Origin: Atherinomorus stipes
Lineage: Eukaryota; Chordata; Actinopteri; Atheriniformes; Atherinidae
Assembly (NCBI GenBank): GCA_023101725.1
Contig: JALJCO010003566.1
Location: 82,562-146,561 of the forward strand
DNA: 64,000 bases
Direction of reading: 5' to 3'
The notes beneath the pieces are model-generated. The model saw only the letters and a program-made list of their open reading frames with translations. It was not told where the DNA came from and did not search any database. Of the stretch, positions 45,421 to 56,800 are shown piece by piece. A program made the position numbers and the translations under genes. The first letter of the stretch is position 1; each line of letters starts with the position of its first letter.

Positions 45421-46010
45421 ATATACAGTGGGGCAAAAAAGTATTTAGTCAGCCACCAATTGTACAAGTTGTCCCACTTAAAATATAGCCCTATTCTGAT
45501 TAGTATTATATAGGGACCACATGTAATTTGTAATAATTACAGAGGTTGTCTGTGATTTTAATCCAGTATGAATCGGTCATGTCTGTGATTTGCGATGTAG
45601 TAATTCCTCCGCAAATTACGTACTATAATTTGCTAAACTCAGAGGTCCTCTGATAATACTAATCCAGTGCGAATGGACATCTCTGTGATTTGGACAGAAA
45701 TGACCCGTAATTTGGCGGTATTTGTTTCCTGGACACATTTCATTTCCTTTTTTGGCGAAAAATGGAGGCTTCAAAAGAATTTTTTCCTACAAAGTATCAT
45801 GTTTACGATAATATAGGCTAAAGCATCGGAATCGAAGTGATCAGTGGAGTTTCACTAATCCCGTTCCCGCAGCGAGAAACGTTTAGGTTTGGACAACATG
45901 CTGACATGGTACAAGTTCTTAAAGCGTTGGTTACGACTGTCCGTGAGTTCACTAGCAAGGACCACGCCACAACAAAAGGATTGATGATGACGATGATGAT
46001 GATGATAAAG

Positions 46011-46041
<31 letters not shown>

Positions 46042-46557
46042 AGGAAGAATGAGATATGATGATGAGCCGGAGGAAGACCTAGTGTGGGGGTGTAGTCTTT
46101 CGATAGTGAGTCCGGCTTAGGGAACCCCCCTCAGATGGAACCCGAAAGAAGAGAAGGAAGCAGACAAGGAACAAGAATGGAGGAGACTGTCAGATGATGG
46201 GAAAGAAGTAGGACAGCAGGAAGGAGAAGGGAGGCAGAGAAGAGGGGGGGCAAAGGCCAGGGAGGGGCAGCAGATGGAGAAAGGCCGAACGAAGCAGGCG
46301 GACGAGGCAAAAGGGAAGGTAGAGGAGATGCAACGAGAGGAAAGGGAGGGGAAGGGAGGGTCGTCGAGAGAACGAGAAACTGAGTTGATGAGGTGAGCGA
46401 GTATTTAAGGCTGCTCGGTGATTAGTGAGATTGGAGGCAGGTGTGGTTGAGGCGTGGTCCTGCTCCTGAACCTATGTTAATGAATTAACCTCATTTCACT
46501 AGCAAGGACCACGCCACAACAAAAGGATTGATGATGACGATGATGATGATGATAAAG

Positions 46558-46588
<31 letters not shown>

Positions 46589-46729
46589 AGGAAGAATGAG
46601 ATATGATGATGAGCCGGAGGAAGACCTAGTGTGGGGGTGTAGTCTTTCGATAGTGAGTCCGGCTTAGGGAACCCCCAAAATGACTGGCCAGAGCCGAGAA
46701 GTAAATGGGCTCGACGTATATCTGAAAGG

Positions 46730-47500
46730 TTATTGCAGACGTTTGAACGATAGGCTTGCTAAGACCAGCGTCTGAGCGACTGAATATTTTTGGTCTGATA
46801 CATCAAATCTGGAGGCGGTGGTGGCTGCGTCGACGCGGAATGAATGGATGGAATAGTGTTCTGATTCTAAGCCGGACAGACGGACTTGACAGAAATGGTT
46901 GCTGAACCAGAATCTAGTAGCCAATTTCCTTTTCTCAGTGAAGAGTGGATCCAGAGGTGAGGCAGTTGATTGCAGTCCAAGTTGGAAGTAGTCTGGAACC
47001 GGTTCTTAAGGGCTGAGGTGTGAATACAATTCAAACGGATAAATGGGGAAGAGATTGATCTGTTTTTCTTTAAGTGTGAATACGAGACAGTCAGGTGAGT
47101 AGCAGATGTCTGAGAGGCAGGGGTGAAAAGGAGAGTTGAAAATGGATGTTGTAGGTGCAAAATTCAGAGGATCATCATGCCAAAATGACTGCTTCCAAGG
47201 TCTGATCAATGGTAGAACAGTTTCCTGGTCGTAACGTGTTAATGCAGAGGTGGAGAAAGTCCAACGTGAGAGGAAGGTGTATCGTTGTCGGAGCTGACTC
47301 TCATTTTCGAAGTCTGTTTAAGAGCCTGGTGACATGACAATGAGTGAAAGATGGACACGAAGAGCCAAGCAAGAGACGACAGAAGAATATACCGGAAGGT
47401 AAGTGTGGATAGTGGAACAGAGAATTCTTTGGAAAGAGAAAATACAGGCGATGTAACTGTAAAGTGTGGTAATGTCAAACTGAGGGAAGCGAGTTAATAG
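46730..47500 (-). pseudogene. Tyrosine recombinase of the Ngaro-like element
   Basis: The C-terminal part reads ATRFWFSNHFCQVRLSGLES, then HYSIHSFRVDAATTASRFDV (near 46800-46860), containing the HxxR box of tyrosine recombinases. It is followed by a degenerate segment where the nucleophilic tyrosine would be (SFKRLQ, Tyr not seen). Upstream, FHPCLSDICYSPDCLVFTLK and LFPIYPFELYSHLSP match the middle of such recombinases in fish. The pieces are in at least three frames. This enzyme would integrate a circular cDNA in place of an integrase. Confidence 0.8.
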
Positions 47501-47840
47501 ACAGAATGATACGTTTTGAAACTGTTCCAGCCGGTGAGGTAGGCTGAGAGTATGCCTGGAGCGAGATTGTCAAGGATGGCTTCACTTGAGGCAACAGACA
47601 GTGAATTGTGATCTTACTGAAGATGGTTGGTGAATGGAGGGACTGGAGTCTGGTGTTGGTCTGATTCTGAGCGTATACTTGTTAAGAGGCTCGGGATGTA
47701 GGCAGCTCTGAGGAGGAACTGATGCTGTGCTGAGATCGAGACGAGTATGCGAATGGGCTGTATGATCGTAAGGGAACGGGACTGGCCTTGTAGGTGACAT
47801 TGACTGCAGTGGAATCGTCAGAATGAATTAGGATTGACCT

Positions 47841-48075
47841 TCAGGACCATTTATGACCCCAGAGAATGGCAGCTATAATGATGGGGTACTGCAGGTAAAG
47901 AGCACAAGACCGAAGTTGAATCGAGAAGTTTGAAGTAGGAGCCAATGCGCATGGCATAAGCGAGATGACCCATGAGGGCTGCCGTTGTGTGCATTCATCC
48001 ACCAGCACGTAGTTGGAGAGGAGACTCGAGATGCGCTTGACCTGTTTCAGAGGCAAGGAGGTCTGAAAGGAAAAG
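47841..48075 (-). pseudogene. RT/RNase H junction of the Ngaro-like element
   Basis: The frame contains FLLGITLNSFSFQTSLPLKQ and VKRISSLLSNYVLVDECTQR, resembling the segment after the RT palm in DIRS/Ngaro elements (LGI-L ... K-xxI--L--N/LL ... C-T--Q). The palm with its catalytic aspartates is not seen upstream, where the sequence turns into GC-rich repeats. Confidence 0.6.
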
Positions 48076-48489
48076 GAGTTGAGGGTGATCCCCAAAAGAA
48101 AAGTAAGATGCCGGGCCACGAAGTCAGGCGACGGTCTCGGGAGCGGCATGCGAGACCCCGACAGCTGAGCAAAAGCGAAAGAAGGGTACAATAACAGCAC
48201 CAAGTCAACATAGTGACCCGCCAAAACCAGGAGACAGGAGCCACCGGGATGCAGGGCAGAGACGGGCGGCTGGATGGGTGGCATGGCGGTAGCCGGCTGT
48301 GAGACCCAGGACAGCCAGAAGCAATTTGCACAAAAAAGGGGCAGAAGCAGGGAGAGGGGCAGAGAGGGAACAATGAAGAAATAAGCCAGAACGAAAGGAG
48401 GAGAGGGCAGAAAAGCCAGAAAGGGCTGGGGCCCCCGAAGAGGGCAGGAGGGGCACGGCTGTGGCCGCACCAGAACGCAAGAAGGAAAA

Positions 48490-48720
48490 GAAGAGGCTGC
48501 GGCGGAGCCGGCAGCCAAGAAAACATGAGGAACCAGAAGCTGAGAAGAAGTGAGAGCGGCCATAGGCGGTGCCGGGACGGCCAGAGACGGAAGGGAGGAA
48601 AGGAAGAGACCGCGGTGGAGCCGGCAGCCAAGAAAACACGAGGAATCGGAAGCTGAGAAGAAGCGAGAGCGGCCGTCGGCGGTGCCGGGACGACCAGAGA
48701 CGGAAGGGAGGAAAGAAAGG
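48490..48720. repeat. Two ~118-bp tandem units
   Basis: Units share gcggagccggcagccaagaa and gagacggaagggaggaaa with a few differences. Long minus-strand open frames across them are compositional. Confidence 0.85.
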
Positions 48721-49320
48721 AAGAAATGAGCAAAGAAAGGCTCCGTGAAAGACTGAGCAGAGGCGGAAGCGACACGTTGGCGTGTGCCAGACGGGACAGG
48801 CGGAGGCTAATTGTGGGAGAGTGCCCCAGGCGATGGCAGGGGAGAACGGTGGAGCCGGGGAGAAAGGCAGGGCTGGTACCTGGCAGCCCAGTCGGGCGTG
48901 TGGCTGAGGGATGTGCAGCGGAGAGTGCGAGCGATTGCCGTGATGGGGGCGTGAATAGACCAGGGTGAGCGACCGTTGAAGCGGCTGAGAGCTGGAGAGG
49001 CTGGCTCAACAGATGCACTGTGAATCGAGGCAGTGAGATCCAGAGTCCAGGAGACCGTGGTGGGAGACCGTGCCAAGGGTCGTGCATGGCAGACCGTGAG
49101 AGACTTAAGCGTGGAGACGTGCCCTGGTTGGAGCAAGCAAAGGCCCAATAGGCTAGCAAGAGCCATCGCAGAACTGGTGGAGGGCCAGAGGAGACCAGCC
49201 GACAGAGGTGCCGCTGAGGCGGCGAGCGTGGCCAAAAGGCCGTCAGAGAGGGCCGGGGAGAGCGATGGAGCGAGCAGCCACCAGTCCTGGACTAAAGATG
49301 GCAGAGAGACGGCATGGGAC

Positions 49321-49580
49321 TAGGGCTGAACGATATGGACAAAATTTCATATCTCAATATTCATGCCAGACATCTCAATATCGATACGATACGACTACGG
49401 GTTTGTTGAAAACCAAGTACTTTGGTGGAAAGTGCAGTTTTGTTTGTGACTTCCAGAGCTTTATATGCAGGACAAGCGCAGGGGAAATCTACATCTTTTA
49501 TATAGTTGCTTTAGCGATATTAATATCTTGAATGTCCATATCTCAATATAGATACGATAACGATATATCTTTCAGCCCTA
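49321..49580. mobile_element. hAT MITE (260 bp) with 8-bp target duplication
   Basis: Ends TAGGGCTGAACGATATGG and ATATATCTTTCAGCCCTA are inverted, and CATGGGAC flanks at 49313-49320 and 49581-49588. It is the AT-rich relative of the altered fragment at 39733-39898 and lies inside the Ngaro-like element. Confidence 0.96.
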
Positions 49581-49609
49581 CATGGGACCCAGATAGAATC
49601 GGGAAGGTG

Positions 49610-50190
49610 GTGATCTGAGGGCTGTGACGGCCGTGTCCATGGTAAAGGGCAGCATGTGGCCCAGTGTGAGAGAACATGGCGAGAAGCTGAGCGGCGGTTG
49701 GAGCGGGCGGAGGCTGCGTCCGAGGCGGAGGCCATGTCCGCGGTAGAGGGCAGCACGTTGCCCAGTGCGAGAGATCGTGGCGAGAAGCTGAGCAGCGGTT
49801 GGGGCGGGCGGAGGCCGTGTCCATGGTAAAGGGCAGCACGTGGCCCAGTGTGAGAGAACATGGCGAGAAGCTGAGCAGCGGTTGGAGCGGGCGGAGGCTG
49901 CGTCCGAGGCGGAGGCCGTGTCTGTGGTAGAGGGCCGCACGAGGCCCAGTGCGAGAGAACGTGGCGAGAAGCTGAGCAGCGGTTGGAGCGGGCGGAGGCC
50001 GTGTCCGTGGTAGAGGGCCGCACGAGGCCCAGTGTGAGAGAACGTGGCGAGAAGCTGAGCAGCGGTTGGAGCGGGTGGATGCTGTGTCCGAGGCGGAGGC
50101 CTGGCCGTGGTAGAGGGCAGCACGTTGCCCAGTGCAAGAGAACGTGGCGAGAAGCTGGGCGGCGGTTGGAGCGGGTGGAGGCCCTGATGG
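49610..50190. repeat. Minisatellite, units of about 110-120 bp
   Basis: Five or so variant units share gagagaacgtggcgagaagc, tgagcagcggttggagcggg and cggaggccgtgtccg. Substitutions and small deletions change unit length. It lies in the Ngaro-like interior. Confidence 0.88.
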
Positions 50191-51859
50191 ACTGATGAGA
50201 GCCACAGCTGAAGCGGCTATGGGCCGGATGAATAAACATAAGATACCAGACATCATTCCTTGTTGGTCTCCTCTCCACAGCCCCATGACCGCAGCGCAGC
50301 TCTCACATGACAAATGAACGAAATGAACGAAAGAAAGATCTGTACTGATCCGTATGAAAGATTATGAACGAACTAAAGTGCTTGCTCCTCCTCACCACAC
50401 AGCCTGAGCAGCCTGACTGTCACAAAAGAACGATACCTGTGGACCGACACAGTTGGTTGAGTCATGAACTAATCATTTCTGATTCCTGTCGTCCTGCTGG
50501 CTGGCCGAGCTTACAGCTGCTGCCGTGTGGCGAGAGAGCGCAGTGCATGAAAATGAACGAATCGCTCTTTGAGGGGACTCATTACCTCCGAGTCATATAA
50601 AAGATTAGTTCAAATTGAACGAATCGTTCGTGAACGGCACATCACTAGAGGACAGGTGAGGACCGGCTGTGGCTGCGCTGATACGCATGGAAGAGAGTAA
50701 GGAGCCGCGGTGTAACCAGTACCAGGAGAAAGGAAACGAGGCCGAGAAGAAGCGGAAGCGGTCGGACAGCGCCGGGACGGCAAGAGACGAACGAGAGGAA
50801 AAAAGAAGGAAACGAGCCGAGAGAGCTCCAGGACGGGCGGAGCAGGTGCGGGAGAGACAACCCAGAGTGTTGCAGGCGGCAGAGGCGGGGCTGCGACGTT
50901 GCGAGAAACCGGCCAGGAGGAAGCCGACCGGAGGAGCAGGAAGTGCCGAAGACCTGGCACCGCTGGCGGGAACTGTTTGGGCAAGAGAAGGCGGCCGCGG
51001 GCCGGGAAGCTGGTCCGACTGCGGTGCGCCGCTCGAACGGCGTGGAGGCTGCAGGACAGCGGGTCCGAGGAGCGAGAAGAGCGGCGAAGCCGGCGGCCAT
51101 GAGGCTCGACCGTGCGAGGAGGAGAGACGATCCGTGAACCGAAAGGTGAAGACACGAAATGCGTGGAGTACAGGCGGAGCGTCGGGCTGCGGTTGGAGCG
51201 CTGGGAAACTAGTCGTCCGAGGAGAGCAGCCGCCCACAACGGTTACAATGGACGATCAGCAATGAGGGAACGAGGGCCACCGGCGGGCGAGGAAGATGAT
51301 GAGAAGCAGCGAACGCAGCAACGGCTGGAACGTCGGTAGGTCGTCGAGAGAACGAGAAACTGAGTTGATGAGGTGAGCGAGTATTTAAGGCTGCTCGGTG
51401 ATTAGTGAGATTGGAGGCAGGTGTGGTTGAGGCGTGGTCCTGCTCCTGAACCTATGTTAATGAATTAACCTCATTTATTTAACACATTTGTTTCTGAATG
51501 ATCATCCACTGCCGATGGAAACACAGCTCGTAAGAGCAGATGTTACGCAATATGCAGCATGTTGACATATCTGCTGGATGTCTGTGAATTTCAGTCAAAT
51601 CTCAGACTTCAGTTATCCAGTGTGAATGCGCCACATAAAAAACAGACGTCGGGGGGTAATTTATTTATTACATGTGGTCCCTAGATAATACTAATCCCAT
51701 CAGAATAGGGCTTATGAGAGAGGCCTGTAATTGTCATCATAGGTATACCTTAACAGAGACAGAATGAGAAAAAAAAATCCAGAAGATCACATTGTCTGAT
51801 TTTTAAAGAATTTATTTGCAAATTATGGTGGAAAATAAGTATTTGGTCAATAACAAAAG

Positions 51860-52892
51860 TTCACCTCAATGCTTTGTTAAATCCCCTTTGTTGGCAATGA
51901 CAGAGGTCAAACGTTTTCTGTAAGTCTTAACAAGGTTTTCACACGTGTACTGTTGCTGGTATTTTGGCCCATTCTTCCATGCAGATCTGCTTTAGAGCAG
52001 TGATGTTTTGGGGCTGTCGTTGGGCAACACAGACTTTCAACTCCCTCCAAAGATTTTCTATGGGGTTGAGATCTGGAGACTGGCTAGGCCACTCCAGGAC
52101 CTTGAAATGCTTCTTACGAAGCCGCTCCTTTGTTGCCCGGCAGTGTGTTTGGGATCATTGACATGCTGAAAGACCCAGCCACGTTTCATCTTCAATGCCC
52201 TGCTGATGGAAGGAGGTTTTCACTCAAAATCTCACCATACGTCGCCCCATTCATTCTTTCCTTTACACGGATCAGTCGTCCTGGTCCCCTTGCAGAAAAA
52301 CACCCCCAAAGCATGATGTTTCCACCCCCATGCTTCACAGTAGGTATGGTGTTCTTTGGATGCAGTTCAGCATTCTTTCGCCTCCAAACACGAGAAGTTG
52401 CGTTTCTACCAAAAAGTTCCATTTTGGTTTCATCTGACCATATTCCATTCTCCCAGTCCTCTTCTGGATCATCCAAATGCTCTCTAACAAACTTCAGACG
52501 GGCCTGGATGTGTACTGGCTTAAGCAGGGGGGGGGCACGTCTGGCACTGCAGGATCTGAGTCCCTGGCGGCGTCGTGTGTTACTGAGAGTAGCCTTTGTT
52601 ACTTTGGTCCCAGCTCTCTGCAGGTCATTCACTAGGTCCCCTCGTGTGGTTCTGGGATTTTGTTCACTGTTCTTGTGATCATTTTGACCCCACGGGGGGA
52701 GATCTTGCGTGGAGCCCCAGATGGAGGGAGATTCTCAGTGGTCTTGTAAGTTTTCCATTTTCTAATAATTGCTCCCACAGTTGATTTCTTCACACCAAGC
52801 TGCTTATCTATTGCAGATTCAGTCTTCCCAGCCTGGTGCAGGGCTACAATTTTGTTTCTGGTGTCCTTTGACAGCTCTTTGGTCTTGGCCAT
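51860..52892 (-). pseudogene. Tc1-like transposase, frameshifted
   Basis: The start at 52892 gives [20 protein letters not shown], the N-terminal helix-turn-helix of Tc1-like transposases, followed by [18 protein letters not shown] frame break near 52634 precedes the catalytic part: first aspartate in [12 protein letters not shown] (near 52440), [17 protein letters not shown], a frame break near 52192, second aspartate in HVNDPKHTA (near 52150), and [15 protein letters not shown] (near 52060), holding the third acidic residue. All three catalytic positions are present but in different frames. Confidence 0.92.
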
Positions 52893-53170
52893 AGTGAAGT
52901 TTGGAGTGTGACTGTTTGAGGTTGTGGACAGGTGTCTTTTATACTGATAATGAGTTCAAACAGGTGCAATTAATACAGGTAATCAGTGGAGGACAGAGGA
53001 GCCTCTTAAAGAAGAAGTTACAGCTCTGTGAGAGCCAGAAATCTTGCTTGTTTGTAGGTGACCAAATACTTATTTTCCACCATAATCTGCAAATAAATTC
53101 TTTAAAAATCAGACAATGTGATTTTCTGGATTTTTTTTTTCTCATTCTGTCTCTCACAGTTGAGGTATAC

Positions 53171-53837
53171 TTTCAGTTTGGGGTAGTTTAAACTTTGATT
53201 TGACAACCAAATTGTGTCCAGTTTTCCAGCAGATGGCAGTTTCTAGCAGGGATTTTACCTGTGAATTCCCTGCTTGCATACAAGGTAAACTCCATGCAGT
53301 TCATCATGCTGAAGTGGCAAGTAGCCTGAAACAGGGAAATGGATGATATTTTACTGTTGCAGGTTTAACTTTAACAACATATTTTTATTCCAATGACCCA
53401 ATATTAGCAAATAAACTTCCATCAAATAAGTTTTAAATTATACTAAATATTGCAAGTTAAGAGTTGCCCTAAAAAAATTTAAAGTTGAGTTTAAAGATTT
53501 GTAAGAAGATTTCTTGGTTCAGTGGATCATGTTGCTACAAGACAAATTCACATGCTTCAAGTAAGCAAGACAGAACAGGATTCACGATTAACTCATTTTA
53601 TTTCAACAAACAATGCGCACAAATTAGAGCTTGTTTTATAAACGTGGGACATTTTTCATTTTTCAAGACAACAACAAAAAAAAACTAAACACATAGGGGC
53701 ACGTAGAAGCACTCTGCTGTTGATGCATCACGGTACATTGAAAGGGCCACTTTTCATCTTCTGAGTCTCGTCCAGGTGGTGGAAGCCTGGGGGGGGGGAT
53801 AATTGGAGTGTTGGATCTTCTCTTGACCACTCTAAAA
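53171..53837. other. No supported gene between Tc1 and the satellite
   Basis: AT-rich to 53690, then a transition zone with a G10 run near 53790 leading into diverged satellite units. Confidence 0.5.
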
Positions 53838-56800
53838 GCAGCACGTCCAAGGTCCATGACCACACGTCCCTAACTTGATCTGCATGACTGGAATCAAAGA
53901 AGCATGGAGACACATCCAGGGTCCACGTCCCTGCACATGTCTCCGTATGCACGACTGGTGTCAAAGCAGCGTGGACACACGTCCAGGGCCCACGTCCCCG
54001 CACATGACTCTGTCTGCATGACTGATGTCAAAGCAGCATTGGAAACATGTCCAGGGTCCATGTCCCCGCACATGAGTCCGTCTGCATTACTGGTGTCAAA
54101 GCAGCATTGGAAACATGTCCAAGGTCCACGTCCCTGCACATGAGTCTGTCTGCATGACTGGTGACAAAGCAGCATGAAGACACGTCCAGGGTCCATGTCC
54201 CCGCACATGACTCCGTCTGCATGACTGGTGTCAAAGCAGCATTGGAAACATGTCCAGGGTCCACGTCCCTGCACATGAGTCTGTCTGCATGACTGGTGTC
54301 AAAGCAGCATGAAGACACGTCCAGGGTCCATGTCCCAGCACATGAGTCCATCTGCATGGCTGGTGTCAAAGCAGCATGGAAACACGTCCAGGGTCCATGT
54401 CCCCGCACATGAGTCCGTCTGCATGACTGGTGTCAAGGCAGCGTGGAGACATGTCCAGGGCCCACGTCCCCGCACATGACTCTGTCTGCATGACTGATGT
54501 CAAAGCAGCATTGGAAACATGTCCAGGGTCCATGTCCCCGCACATGAGTCCGTCTGCATTATTGGTGTCAAAGCAGCGTGGACACATGTCCAGGGCCAAC
54601 GTCCCCGCACATGAGTCTGTCTGCATGACTGGTGTCAAAGCAGCATGGAAACACGTCCAGGATCCATGTCCCCGCACGTGACTCGGTCTGCATGACTGGT
54701 GTCAAAGCAGCTTGGAGACATGTCCAGGGTCCATGTCCCCGCACATGAGTCCGTCTGCACGACTGGTGTCAAAGCAGCATTGGAAACACGTCCAGGGTCC
54801 ATGTCCCCGCACATGACTCCGTCTGCATGACTGGTGTCAAAGCAGCATTGGCAACATGTCCAAGGTCCATGTCCCTGCAGATGTCTCCGTATGCACGACT
54901 GGTGTCAAAGCAGCATGAAGACACGTCCAGGGTCCATGTCCCCGCACGTGACTCGGTCTGCATGACTGATGTCAAAGCAGCTTGGAACCATTTCCAGGGT
55001 CCATGTCCCCGCACATGAGTCTATCTGCATGACTTGTGTCTACGGAGCGTGGAGACACGTCCAGGGTCAATGTCCCCGCATATGAGTCCGTCTGCATGAC
55101 TGGTGTCAAAGCAGCATGGAAACACGTCCAGGGTCCATGTCCCCGCACGTGACTCCGTCTGCATGACTGGTGTCAAAGCAGCATCAAGACACGTCCAGGG
55201 TCCATGTCCCCGCACATGACTCCGTCTGCATGACTGGTGTCAAAGCAGCGTGAAGACACGTCCAGGGTCCATGTCCCCGCACGTGACTCCGTCTGCATGA
55301 CTGGTGTCAAAGCAGCATTGGAAACATGTCCAGGGTCCACGTCCCTGCACATGAGTCTGTCTGCATGACTGGTGTCAAAGCAGCATGAAGACACGTCCAG
55401 GGTCCACGTCCCCGCACATGACTCCGTCTGCATGACTGGTGTCAAAGCAGCGTGAAGACACGTCCAGGGTCCATGTCCCCGCACGTGACTCCGTCCTCAT
55501 GACTGGTGTTGAAGCAGCGTGAAGACACGTCCAGGGTCCATGTCCCTGCACATGACTCCGTCTACACGACTGGTGTCAAAGCAGCGTGAAGACACGTCCA
55601 TGGTCCATGTCCCCGCACGTGACTCCGTCTGCATGACTGGTGTGAAAGCAGCAGGGAAACACGTCCAGGGTCCATGTCCCCGCACATAACTCCGTCTGCA
55701 TGACTGGTGTCAAAGCAGCGTGAAGACAGGTCCAGGGTCCATGTCCCCGCACGTGACTCCGTCTGCACGACTGGTGTCAAAGCAGTATGGAAACCGTCCA
55801 GGGTCCACGTCCCCGCACATGACTCCGTCTGCATGACTGGTGTGAAAGCAGCTTGGAGACACGTCCAGGGTCCATGTCCCCGCACATGCCTCCGTCTGCA
55901 CGACTGGTGTCAAAGCAGCATGAAGACACGTCCAGGGTCAACGTCCCCGCATGTGACTCCGTCTGCATGACTGGTGTCAAAGCAGCATTGGAAAAATGTC
56001 CAGGGTCCACGTCCCTGCACATGAGTCTGTCTGCACGACTGGTGTCAAAGCAGCGTGAAGACACGTCCAGGGTCCATGTCCCCGCACGTGACTCCGTCTG
56101 CATGACTGGTGTAAAAGCAGCGTGGAGACACGTCCAGGGTCCATGTCCCCACACGTGACTCCGTCTGCATGACTGGTGTAAAAGCAGCGTGGAGACACGT
56201 CCAGGGTCCACGTCCCTGGACATGAGTCTGTCTGCACGACTGGTGTCAAAGCAGCATGAAGACACGTCCAGGGTCCATGTTCCCGCACATGACTCCATCT
56301 GCATGACTGGTGTCAAAGCAGCGTGAAGACACGTCCAGGGTCCATGTCCCCGCACATGAGTCTATCTGCATGACTTGTGTCTACGGAGTGTGGAGACACG
56401 TCCAGGGTCAATGTCCCCGCACATGAGTCCGTCTGCATGACTGGTGTCAAAGCAGCATGGAAACACGTCCAGGGTCCATGTCCCCGCACGTGACTCCATC
56501 TGCACGACTGGTGTCAAAGCAGCGTGAAGACACGTCCAGGGTCCATGTCCCCGCACATGAGTCTATCTGCATGACTTGTGTCTACGGAGCGTGGAGACAC
56601 GTCCAGGGTCAATGTCCCCGCACATGAGTCCGTCTGCATGACTGGTGTCAAAGCAGCATGGAAACACGTCCAGGGTCCATGTCCCCGCACGTGACTCCGT
56701 CTGCATGACTGGTGTCAAAGCAGCATCAAGACACGTCCAGGGTCCATGTCCCCGCACATGACTCCGTCTGCATGACTGGTGTCAAAGCAGCGTGAAGACA

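Larger units (their letters stand above)
45948..51476 (-). mobile_element. Ngaro/DIRS-like tyrosine-recombinase retrotransposon with split direct repeats
   Basis: A 182-bp repeat (A: 45948-46129 and 46495-46676) and a 138-bp repeat (B: 46359-46496 and 51339-51476) are arranged A-227 bp-B-A-4.66 kb-B. On the minus strand this reads as unit, long interior, then the partner repeats, the split-direct-repeat layout of Ngaro/PAT-type elements. Coding remains on the minus strand include RT and tyrosine recombinase. The A repeat contains cggcttagggaaccccc and a GATT/GAT tandem tract. A hAT MITE and minisatellites occupy the interior. Confidence 0.75.
45487..51712. mobile_element. 6.2-kb TIR element inserted in Tc1, carrying a retrotransposon
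   Basis: The left end AGCCCTATTCTGATTAGTAT and the right end, its complement with a 5-bp insertion, share inverted similarity over about 50 bp, including agggaccacatgtaat. TAT flanks both sides (45484-45486 and 51713-51715), a 3-bp target duplication as in PIF/Harbinger-like elements. That assignment is tentative because no Harbinger transposase is visible. Without the nested retrotransposon it is only about 0.7 kb, that is, a MITE. Confidence 0.8.
45421..53170 (-). mobile_element. Tc1-like element split by a 6.2-kb insertion
   Basis: The left terminus TACAGTGGGGCAAAAAAG (45421-45480) is the known style of a fish Tc1 end. Its continuation (tatgagagaggcctgtaatt) resumes at 51713. The transposase on the minus strand ends near 51860 and starts at 52892. 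The right end stops at ttgaggtatac (about 53168), short of the full terminus. The inserted block is the TIR element at 45487-51712. Confidence 0.88.

Noticed and set aside
48047..49159. 370-residue leucine/serine/proline-rich minus-strand frame
   Set aside because: Lies over GC-rich tandem units; no domain, and overlapping frames are equally long.
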